Positions 36,534-44,517 of a stretch of 64,000 bases of DNA are shown piece after piece. This DNA comes from Gemmatimonadaceae bacterium (GTDB lineage: Bacteria > Gemmatimonadota > Gemmatimonadetes > Gemmatimonadales > Gemmatimonadaceae): NCBI GenBank assembly GCA_020846935.1, contig JADLCY010000001.1, positions 620,001-684,000 of the forward strand, read 5' to 3'. Each line of letters opens with the position of its first letter. Positions within the stretch are counted from its first letter, which is position 1. The notes below the pieces were generated by a model. The model was given only the letters and a program-made list of their open reading frames with translations, searched no databases and was not told the origin of the DNA. Made by a program: the position numbers and the translations under genes.

Positions 36534-39502
36534 TCCGGTCATCCGCGGACGCCGCGGGAAGGACCAGCTCAGCACCCCATCGGCGACAACGGCCCATTTC
36601 GACCCACCAGTCCAGCTCGCTCCGCCTCCGTGGCGCGCCAATCCAGGTCACCAGCTTCGTCGGACGCGATCGGGAAATTGCCGCGGTCCGTGACGCACTG
36701 TCGGCCACGCGGTTGCTCACGCTCACAGGTGCGGGCGGCAGCGGGAAGACGCGCCTGGCACTCGAAGTCGTCGAACGAGAGACCGCTGCGACGGACATCG
36801 AGGGCACGTGGGTCGAACTCGCGCCGCTGTCGGATCCGGCACGCCTGGGCGACACGGTGCTCGCCGCGATGGGCGTTCGCGACGAATCCGATGCGCCGGC
36901 CGTCGATCGCATTAGCGCCGCAATCGGTGAGCGTCCCTACCTCCTAGTGCTCGACAACGCCGAACATCTGGTCGACGCGACCGCTGCGCTCGTGCATGGG
37001 CTGCTGCGCGCGCAGCCTCGCATGCGTGTTCTCGTCACGAGCCGGGCCCCGCTGGGCGTCACGGGAGAGACGGCGTGGCTCGTCCCCCCCATGTCCCTGG
37101 GCGCCGGCACCGATGCCGAAGAAAGCGAAGCCGTGCAGCTCTTTGTGCAGCGCGGGCGTGCCGTCGTTCCTGCGTTCCGCCTGACGACTACCAACCGTGA
37201 CGCCGTGCGGCAAATCTGCGCTCGGCTCGATGGGCTTCCGCTCGCGCTGGAACTCGCCGCGGCCCGCCTCCGCGCGTTGTCGCCGATGCAGATCGCGAAC
37301 CGGCTCGACGACCGCTTCCGGCTCCTGACGACGGGCAATCGCGCCGCGCTGCCCCGCCAGCAAACGTTGCGCGCCGCGATCGACTGGAGCTACGACCTGC
37401 TCGCCGTGCCCGAGCGGCGGCTCTTCCAGCGTCTCAGTGTGTTTCGCGGCAGCTTCACCCTCGAGGCCGCGGAGTCCGTCACCGCCGGGGGCGACGTGGC
37501 AGGCGACGATGTGCTCGACCTCCTCGCCGCATTGATCGATCAATCGCTGGTGGAGGTGGTGGAGACACCGCTCGGCACGCGCTACCGGTTGCTGGAGACG
37601 ATGCGTGAGTACGGCGAGCAGTGCCTGACGACGGCGGGAGACGTCGCGCATCGGATGCACGCGCATGCCAGCTACTTCGTCGATCTGGTGCGCGAACTCG
37701 AACCGCGCCTGCGAACACCCGAGCGACCGGCGGCCATGGATAAGCTCGTCGCCGAGATCGAGAACCTGCGCCATGCGGTGCGGTGGACGCGCGAAGGCGA
37801 CGTGCAGCTCCATCTGCGACTCGTCGGCCTGCTTTACTGGTTCTGGTTCGGCACGGGACTGTGGCCCGAGGCGACCGGATGGCTGCATGGTGCCCTTTCT
37901 CTTCCCGAGGCCGCTGGAGAGACGCGTGACCGTGCCGCGTTGCTGTTCTCCGCGGGGGCGATCGCCGCCTTGCAGGCGCGGGGTGAGGAGGCGCGGCGAT
38001 TCCTCGAAGAAGCCGAGGTCATCGCCGAGCGCGAGGGCGACCGGCAGCTCCTGGCCAATGTGCGCAACTACCTGGGCATTGCGCTCAACCACGTTGGCGA
38101 TCCCGGCGCCGAGGCGGTGATCCTCCGCGCCAGGCCCTGGCTGCGTGAGGCGAATGACCTGTATGGGCTGCGCCTCAACTTCCTGCTGCAGGGCCAGTCG
38201 CTGGCCTCGCGTGGCGAACTCTCCGAGGCCGTTCGCGTCACCGAAGAGGGCGTACGCGTAGCGCGCGTGTTCGGCCAGGCGCGCGAACTCGGCATCGCGT
38301 TGCAGCAGCTCGCCAACGTAGTTGCCGCCACCGGCGACTGGCCACGAGCCAGATCCCTGCTGCGCGAGGCGCTCGACGCCATGCGGCGCGACCCGATGCT
38401 GCTCTTCACCGCGCGCGCGATCGAGCTGCTGGCGGCCAGCGCCGCGCACGAAGGCGCGTGCGAGGACGCGGCACGCCTGTATGGAGCTGCCCGCGGAATC
38501 CGTGACGCGATCGGTGCGGAGATGTGGGGCATCGACCGACAGCAACACGAACCGATCGTCGCGCGCGTGCGCGAGGCACTCGGGAGCGCCGCCCACGATC
38601 GCATCTTCGGGATCGGCCGAACGCTGACGGCCGTCCAGGCGCACGACCTGTCCATGGAAGTGGGCGAGCGACTCGGCGGGCCCACGGAGCCCGAACCCAC
38701 GCTGCAGACCGGAGAGTACCGCGCCAGCGTGGTGGAACGACCGCTGACACCGGTGCATGCCCTCGACGTGCGCGCGTTGGGCGCACTCGAGGTTCGAGTT
38801 GAGGGCGTACCGATGGCGCGGCGGGATTGGGCCTACTCAAAGGCGCGCGAACTCCTGGTGGCGTTGCTCGTCCGCCGCGACGGACTCAGCCGGGAGCAGG
38901 TGGGCGTGTGGCTCTGGCCCGATGCCTCGCCGACACAGCTACGCAACAACTTTCACGTCGCGCTGCACCACCTTCGCCGGAGCATCGGTCATCCCGAGTG
39001 GGTGCGATTCGACAGCGATCGGTATCGGCTCGACGTGCCTGGAACCGTCACGTTCGACGCGGCGACCTTCGAGCAGTCCGCCGAGGCCGCACTGCGCGAT
39101 GCGCGCCGCGGGAAGGGCGACGTCGACGCGCTGCGGACCGTGGTCGAGCGGTACCACGGCGAGTTTCTCGAGGGTGAGAGCGTGGGCGACTGGCAGCTCG
39201 AGATTCGCGACCGCCTCTCGCGCCTCTTTGCCGATGCCGCAGAGCGCCTGGGCTCGGCGCTGCACGACGGCCAGCATCCCGCGGAGGCCATCGTCGTGCT
39301 CGAGAGGCTGGTGGCTCGCGAACCCCTGCGCGAGAGCGCGTGGCGCGCGCTGATGTCGGCCCGCACCACGCTCGGCGATTCTGCTGGAGCCATCGCCGAC
39401 TATCGTCGGCTCGAGGCGACGCTCCGGCGCGAGGGCATGGGCGCTCCCTCACGCGAGACCGCCAACCTCGCGCAGCGCATCCGCGACGGTCGCCGCACGT
39501 GA
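36530..39502 (+). CDS. Large ATPase-TPR regulator with C-terminal winged-helix/BTAD domain
   Basis: About 990 aa if started at the CTG at 36530; the first conventional start, TTG 36713, would cut into the conserved motif VTSFVGRDREIAAVRDAL that precedes Walker A. There is no ATG, GTG or TTG between the in-frame stop at 36515 and 36713. Domains in order: NB-ARC/predicted ATPase with Walker A GAGGSGKTR and Walker B-like LVLDNAEHL, a helical linker, TPR-type repeats (about 350-620), then a winged-helix/BTAD module (about 740-985) with VRALGALEVRVEGVP and LLVRRDGLSREQVGVWLWPD. In SARP/AfsR proteins the winged-helix/BTAD module is N-terminal, so the order is reversed. Probably an ATP-dependent transcription regulator; targets unknown. 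Confidence 0.8.
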   Translation: MIRSSADAAGRTSSAPHRRQRPISTHQSSSLRLRGAPIQVTSFVGRDREIAAVRDALSATRLLTLTGAGGSGKTRLALEVVERETAATDIEGTWVELAPLSDPARLGDTVLAAMGVRDESDAPAVDRISAAIGERPYLLVLDNAEHLVDATAALVHGLLRAQPRMRVLVTSRAPLGVTGETAWLVPPMSLGAGTDAEESEAVQLFVQRGRAVVPAFRLTTTNRDAVRQICARLDGLPLALELAAARLRALSPMQIANRLDDRFRLLTTGNRAALPRQQTLRAAIDWSYDLLAVPERRLFQRLSVFRGSFTLEAAESVTAGGDVAGDDVLDLLAALIDQSLVEVVETPLGTRYRLLETMREYGEQCLTTAGDVAHRMHAHASYFVDLVRELEPRLRTPERPAAMDKLVAEIENLRHAVRWTREGDVQLHLRLVGLLYWFWFGTGLWPEATGWLHGALSLPEAAGETRDRAALLFSAGAIAALQARGEEARRFLEEAEVIAEREGDRQLLANVRNYLGIALNHVGDPGAEAVILRARPWLREANDLYGLRLNFLLQGQSLASRGELSEAVRVTEEGVRVARVFGQARELGIALQQLANVVAATGDWPRARSLLREALDAMRRDPMLLFTARAIELLAASAAHEGACEDAARLYGAARGIRDAIGAEMWGIDRQQHEPIVARVREALGSAAHDRIFGIGRTLTAVQAHDLSMEVGERLGGPTEPEPTLQTGEYRASVVERPLTPVHALDVRALGALEVRVEGVPMARRDWAYSKARELLVALLVRRDGLSREQVGVWLWPDASPTQLRNNFHVALHHLRRSIGHPEWVRFDSDRYRLDVPGTVTFDAATFEQSAEAALRDARRGKGDVDALRTVVERYHGEFLEGESVGDWQLEIRDRLSRLFADAAERLGSALHDGQHPAEAIVVLERLVAREPLRESAWRALMSARTTLGDSAGAIADYRRLEATLRREGMGAPSRETANLAQRIRDGRRT

Positions 39503-39748
39503 ACAGGTCGTGCGTGGTGCCGCGCGGGGCGGCCTCGGCCTCTAAGGGCGGTTCGCATATCCGGCGCCGGGCCGCTGGTTTCGACTCGCTGTCGGTCGCA
39601 CCACGGAGCGGACCGGCCTCCTGCGTCTGACGCCCTTGCTGCGTCGCGACAACAGCCTCGCAGGGTGCGCCACCGAGCATGCACGGTGGCTGCTGCGGAA
39701 GTCGCGGCGCCGACCTAACTTCTTGTCGCCTTCCGCAAGGACCCGCGC

Positions 39749-41158
39749 ATGGCCAGGCTGCCACGGATTGTCTCAGCCCTTCTCGCGCTGTCGCCGATGT
39801 TCGCCGCGCCCGATCCCGCGGCGGCGCAGGCCCCACGCCGTCCGAACATCGTGTTGATGTTCCCGGACAATCTTGGCTGGGGGGAGGTGGGGGCCTACGG
39901 CGGCGTACGCGGCGTGCCGACTCCAAATATCGACAGCATCGCCGCCCAGGGCATACGCCTCGACAACTTCAACGTCGAGTTCTCCTGCACGGTGTCGCGT
40001 GCCGCGTTGCTCACCGGCCGGTACGCCATCCGCTCGGCGGCGACGCAGCCCAGCGGCATCACGCAGTGGGAAGTCACGATCGCGGAGTTGCTCCAGTCCG
40101 CAGGCTACGCCACCGCCCTGTTCGGCAAATGGCATCTCGGTGGCACGAACTGGATTGAGGGGCGCACGCCCATCAACCAGGGCTTTGACGAGTGGTACGG
40201 CATCCCCAACACGAGCAACGAGGCGCAGACGACGACGCTGCCGGGCTACGATGCGTCGAAGGTCGAGGCGCCCTACATATGGGAGCAGAAGGCCGGCGGG
40301 CCGCCTACCAAGGCCAAGGTCTTCGATCTCGCGACACGCCGCACACTCGACCGCGAAGCCGCCATGAGGAGCATCGCCTTCATGGAGCGCAATGCGCGAG
40401 CGCAGAAGCCGTTCTTCCTGTTCTATCCACTCACGCAGGTGCACTTCCCCACGCTCCCGCATCCGGACTTTGCGGGGAAGACCGGCGCGGGCGACATCGG
40501 CGACGCCATGGCCGATGTCGACTACAACGTCGGACTCATCACGGCCGCCATCCGGCGTCTCGGGCTCGATGACGACACCATCGTGCTCTGGTGCACCGAC
40601 AACGGCGCGGAAGGACGGCGCCCGTGGCGCGGCAGTTCCGGCCCATGGCGTGGCTTCTACAACACCGTGATGGAAGGCGGCATCCGCACGCCGTGCGTAG
40701 CGAAGTGGACGGGTCACTTTCCCCGCGGCCGCACCTCCAGCGAGATCGTCCACGAGATGGACCTGTTTCCCACGCTCGCCGCGGCCGCCGGCATCACGAC
40801 CCTTCCCACCGACCGCGCCATCGACGGCATCAACATCCTTCCGTTCCTCGAGGGCAAGCGCTCCACCTCAGGTCGCGAGAGCGTGCTCTATTTCACCGGG
40901 ACGCAGGTGCGCGCCGTCAAATGGAAGGACTGGAAGTTCCACTACGCGTTCATGCCGGAGCCTCGCGTGACGGAGCCTCCGCTCGTGCGGCTGTTCAACC
41001 TGCGTTCCGACCCGCGCGAGGAGACCGACATCAAGGACGCCAACCCGTGGGCGCCCGGCACCTTCGACCGGATCGTCGCCGAATACACCGCGAGTCTCGA
41101 GCGTTTCCCCAACGTGGCGCCCAACGCCCGTGACCCCTGGGTGCCCCCGCGACGTTAG
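39749..41158 (+). CDS. Exported arylsulfatase-family protein
   Basis: 469 aa with a signal peptide cut near PAAAQA. Sulfatase-family motifs: NIVLMFPDNLGWGEVGAYGG with the metal Asp40/Asn41, C80-T-V-S-R84 with the putative formylglycine Cys, GKWHLGG, and WCTDNGAEG. The catalytic Cys and Arg are present but the consensus Pro (C-x-P-x-R) is Val, so maturation by the formylglycine enzyme is uncertain. It should hydrolyse sulfate esters outside the cytoplasm if active. Its stop overlaps the convergent gene's stop within CGTTAGGC. Confidence 0.88.
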   Translation: MARLPRIVSALLALSPMFAAPDPAAAQAPRRPNIVLMFPDNLGWGEVGAYGGVRGVPTPNIDSIAAQGIRLDNFNVEFSCTVSRAALLTGRYAIRSAATQPSGITQWEVTIAELLQSAGYATALFGKWHLGGTNWIEGRTPINQGFDEWYGIPNTSNEAQTTTLPGYDASKVEAPYIWEQKAGGPPTKAKVFDLATRRTLDREAAMRSIAFMERNARAQKPFFLFYPLTQVHFPTLPHPDFAGKTGAGDIGDAMADVDYNVGLITAAIRRLGLDDDTIVLWCTDNGAEGRRPWRGSSGPWRGFYNTVMEGGIRTPCVAKWTGHFPRGRTSSEIVHEMDLFPTLAAAAGITTLPTDRAIDGINILPFLEGKRSTSGRESVLYFTGTQVRAVKWKDWKFHYAFMPEPRVTEPPLVRLFNLRSDPREETDIKDANPWAPGTFDRIVAEYTASLERFPNVAPNARDPWVPPRR

Positions 41159-41721
41159 GCGGGTGGCACGTTCTGGCGCATTCGCACGAGCGTGGTGCGG
41201 GTGACGGTGGCGGCGGCTCCGCTCGCAGCGTCACGCATCGTCTCCACCATCAACGTATCGGTCGCCGGCAGGCGCAGTGACTGCCGCACCTCCACGCGCG
41301 CATCGCGGCCCAGCGCCGGCGCCGGCCAGCTGGTCGTGATCACCAGCGCCCCGCCCTGCCACGAAGCGCGCGAACGGTGCATGACCTCGGCGTGGCCGAT
41401 CATCAGGGTATTGGGCGACTCGGACCCGTCCAGCGCTACCGCCATACGCACCGGTGGCTGCAGGTCGTAGGTGGAGAACCAGGGGTACTCGAGCACCAGG
41501 GAATCGCCTCGCTGCCGGATTGTGAGCGGGGTGCCCCACCCGCTCCCCATGTCTCCCGTCCGGAAGGCCGCGTCACCCGTGGAGGCCACGGTGGGCCGGG
41601 GCGCCGCGGCAGTCGGCACGCTCCAGGTGCCGCTCAGGTCCGGTCGAGCCTGCGCTCGGGCGGTTCGGCTCGCGATCGACATGAGCGTCAGCATAACGAG
41701 GCGAAGCGCGTGTGCTCGCAT
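41155..41721 (-). CDS. Exported protein of unknown function
   Basis: 188 aa from the ATG at 41721. A signal peptide is cut after ARA-QA. The mature part starts DLSGTWSV and is mainly beta (LTIRQRGDSLVLEYPWFSTYDL, HRSRASWQGGALVITTSW, EVRQSLRLPATDTLMVETMRDA), a pattern seen in lipocalin-like secreted proteins of this kind of bacterium. No catalytic motif is seen. It is convergent with the arylsulfatase and its stop overlaps that gene's stop. Confidence 0.7.
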   Translation of the reverse strand: MRAHALRLVMLTLMSIASRTARAQARPDLSGTWSVPTAAAPRPTVASTGDAAFRTGDMGSGWGTPLTIRQRGDSLVLEYPWFSTYDLQPPVRMAVALDGSESPNTLMIGHAEVMHRSRASWQGGALVITTSWPAPALGRDARVEVRQSLRLPATDTLMVETMRDAASGAAATVTRTTLVRMRQNVPPA

Positions 41722-41988
41722 GGTCGTCTCCGGTGACGTCTCCAGTCTATGGTTTGCTGCAAGATCGTCAAGCGGATACGGCGCAGGCGGCCACCGCTGG
41801 CAAGCGACGTGACCGAAGCCAAACTGCAAATCGCACCTCTGGGTCGTGGTCCGCCCGATTGCCCACTCAGGCCACTCCGGCGTTTACGACGTGCGCTTCA
41901 CCTTGACTCCCATACCGTCTCACAGGAGGAGCCTCCGGGTCTCCCCGGTCGATCGAACGCATTTGGCATTCAGGTGCCACAGTCCACT

Positions 41989-42462
41989 CTAGTGCGTCAC
42001 CTGGAATGGCTGCGAAACCGTCCTGTACCAAGGGAGGAGCGGCGGACTTCCCCCCGGGCGTGCCACGAACGCGCGAACCCTGTAGGTGCCGTCCACCGTC
42101 GCAGGCCCCCACCTGGTTGGATCTGGCGCGGTTGCGGTACTCGCAGTCACGACGAACTGGAGTTGGCGACCGGGCTCAACGCGAACATTGGTATCGGTCC
42201 CGAGCGAGCAGATCGGCGCCCAGACCTGCTCCCACCTCTCGCCGGTCTCGCGCTCGAGAACGATGGCGCAGTAGGAGAAGGAGATCGGTTCCTCGAGGGA
42301 GTTTGCCAGGACCGCAGGTACGACCAGCACCGTATGCCCAGCCGACGAGGAGATTGTGACCTGCTCGCCAACCACGGAAAGCAGAGACTCACGCGTCGGT
42401 GAAATGAATGAGTTGCAGGCCGCTGGCAGGAGGAACACAAGGGTGAGCAGGGTCGATCGCAT
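41989..42462 (-). CDS. Small lipoprotein of unknown function
   Basis: 157 aa. The N-terminus MRSTLLTLVFLLPAAC is a clear lipoprotein signal peptide (Cys16). The rest is predicted beta-rich, with a strand pattern typical of an Ig-like sandwich (QVTISSSAGHTVLVVPAVLAN ... PISFSYCAIVLERETG ... VEPGRQLQFVVTAST). No family is recognised. Its codons are visibly less GC-biased than those of the GH20 and sulfatase genes around it, so it may have been acquired. Confidence 0.65.
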   Translation of the reverse strand: MRSTLLTLVFLLPAACNSFISPTRESLLSVVGEQVTISSSAGHTVLVVPAVLANSLEEPISFSYCAIVLERETGERWEQVWAPICSLGTDTNVRVEPGRQLQFVVTASTATAPDPTRWGPATVDGTYRVRAFVARPGGSPPLLPWYRTVSQPFQVTH

Positions 42463-42595
42463 GGACGCCTCCTCTCAGGGAATCGGGTTGACTCCAGCCC
42501 CGAACAGATGGGACCAGATCCCGGAGAAGTTCGAGTAGCAGCACGGGCACGGGGAAGGTGCAGCGCGCTCGGCGTGGCGGCCTCAGCGTTCGCGC

Positions 42596-44224
42596 CTAAC
42601 GAGCCCACGGAACCTGCGGCGACCGGTAGAAGTTCACGCCGAGCGCCTGCAGCCGTGGGCCGTGGGCCGCGAGCCGCCATCGGAACTGCTCCCAGCCACG
42701 CACCGCCGGCGATGACCACCCAAGTTCGGCCACGGCCGCCAGCCGCGGAAACGCCATCAGTTCGAAGTCGGCCAGCGTCTCCAGTGTCTCGGACCAGAGC
42801 GGCGCCTCGACGCCAAGGATCGCCGTCTCGTTCACGCCGGGCCGGAACGTCGCTGGCTCCCAGTCGTAGGCCTGGCGGACGTCGATCAGCCCGGCCCAGC
42901 GCAGCCCGAGCACCGTCGCGCTGTCGTACTTCATGTCGAGATACATCCGCGGGCCGGGCGACAGGATGACCTTGCCACCGCGCGCCGCGTGGACGTGCGC
43001 CGAGTCCGCTCGCCAGTGCTGCACCACGGTGGAGGGAGCAAGGTTCGCCGTCGCGATCTCGCCCCAACCGATCATCTGCTTGCCGTGCGCCTGCACGATC
43101 CCCTGCGCGCGCTCGACGAATCGCACGTACTGCTCGTGTGTGAGCTTCTCCACCTCGTCGCCGCCGATGTGGAACCACGGGGACGGCACGAGGGCCGCGA
43201 TCTCGCGCACCACGTCATCCACGAAACGCCACGTGGCCGCGCCGTCGCTGCACAGTGCGCTGAACCCCACGCGTATCCCCGTGTAGGGCGGCGGCGCGAC
43301 CCCATCGCAGCTGAGCTCCGGATACGCCGACAGCGCTGCATTCACGTGCGCCGGCATGTCGATCTCCGGAATGACCTCGATGAAACGCGAACGCGCGTAG
43401 GCCACGATGTCGGCGAACTGCTCCTGCGTGTAGAACCCTCCAACGCCGCCGCCCACCTCCATGCGCCCACCCATCTGCGCGAGGTTTGGCCACGACCTGA
43501 TCTCGATGCGCCATCCCTGGTCGTCGGAGAGATGCAGGTGCAGGCGATTGAGCTTGTAGAGCGCCATCAGGTCGACGTGCCGCTTGACGTCGTCGGGCCC
43601 GAGAAAGTGGCGGGACACGTCGAGCATCGATCCCCGCCATGAGAACCGCGGCGCGTCGACGATGCGAACCGGCGGCATCCACAATCGCCGCCCGATGGCG
43701 TCGCGATGCTCGACCGCCGGAGGCAGCAACTGACGGATCGTCTGCACACCATGGAACAGACCGCGTACATCGACGGCCACCAACGTCACGTGGTCGGGAC
43801 CGACGTCGAGCTCGTAGCCTTCCGCGGGCATCGACGACCGATCGGCCACCAACTTCAGCGCCACCGTGTTCGCTGCCTGCGGAGCGCCAGCGATCGATCG
43901 CGTCACCTCCGGACGGCGCGGCCCCACCACGCGTGCGCTGCCTGGCGTCGCCGCGGCCGGATGCAGGTACAACATTCCCGCGAGCATGTCGGCCACCCGC
44001 GCGACCTCCTCGCTCGCGTCGGTCTCGATCACCACTCGCGTCATGGAATCCACCACGAACGGCTCGCCGCCGCGCGGCTCCGTGTTCAGTGGTGCGGGAA
44101 TCACCGCGTGCACGAGCCGCGGCGGGACATCGCGGGTGGCGACGTTGGCTCGCCCGGAGGCGCAGCCAACGAGGAACACGGCCGCCGACAGTCGGGCGGC
44201 GCGGGACAGGTCGAATGAGCGCAT
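42596..44224 (-). CDS. Beta-N-acetylhexosaminidase, GH20 family, lipoprotein
   Basis: 542 aa. A lipoprotein signal (LVGC) precedes an alpha/beta GH20b domain (about 40-170) and a GH20 TIM barrel (about 175-540). The catalytic Asp-Glu pair is in WFHIGGDEVEK; the substrate-binding HLSDDQGWRIEI, EVIPEIDMPAHVNAAL and W residues near the C-terminus (LGVEAPLWSETL) are intact. It removes terminal beta-linked GlcNAc or GalNAc from chitin oligomers, glycoproteins or peptidoglycan fragments by substrate-assisted catalysis with a retained N-acetyl group. Divergent from the Ig/cohesin operon. The stop lies within GCCTAACG. Confidence 0.93.
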   Translation of the reverse strand: MRSFDLSRAARLSAAVFLVGCASGRANVATRDVPPRLVHAVIPAPLNTEPRGGEPFVVDSMTRVVIETDASEEVARVADMLAGMLYLHPAAATPGSARVVGPRRPEVTRSIAGAPQAANTVALKLVADRSSMPAEGYELDVGPDHVTLVAVDVRGLFHGVQTIRQLLPPAVEHRDAIGRRLWMPPVRIVDAPRFSWRGSMLDVSRHFLGPDDVKRHVDLMALYKLNRLHLHLSDDQGWRIEIRSWPNLAQMGGRMEVGGGVGGFYTQEQFADIVAYARSRFIEVIPEIDMPAHVNAALSAYPELSCDGVAPPPYTGIRVGFSALCSDGAATWRFVDDVVREIAALVPSPWFHIGGDEVEKLTHEQYVRFVERAQGIVQAHGKQMIGWGEIATANLAPSTVVQHWRADSAHVHAARGGKVILSPGPRMYLDMKYDSATVLGLRWAGLIDVRQAYDWEPATFRPGVNETAILGVEAPLWSETLETLADFELMAFPRLAAVAELGWSSPAVRGWEQFRWRLAAHGPRLQALGVNFYRSPQVPWAR

Positions 44225-44517
44225 CTATGGATAGTAGCCGCACCGACCGGACTGACGCTCACCCAGTGCCCTCTTTCCTGGGACCGCCGCGTGGTGCGCG
44301 GCACCGACATCGTGCGGCACGATCACGGATCGCCGTACCTGCTCGAACCATGGCACCCGACCGCGGCTCGGTCGCAAGGCCGTGAGCCGCGCGATCGCCG
44401 CAATGCGCCTGTCCCTTCGGAGGGCGTCCCGGTCGCGGCGCGCGCTCCATGCACGCCCACCATGGGCCAGACTGACCCGTTCGCCCCTCCGGCGCGATGG
44501 GCTTTGGGAGACAATCG

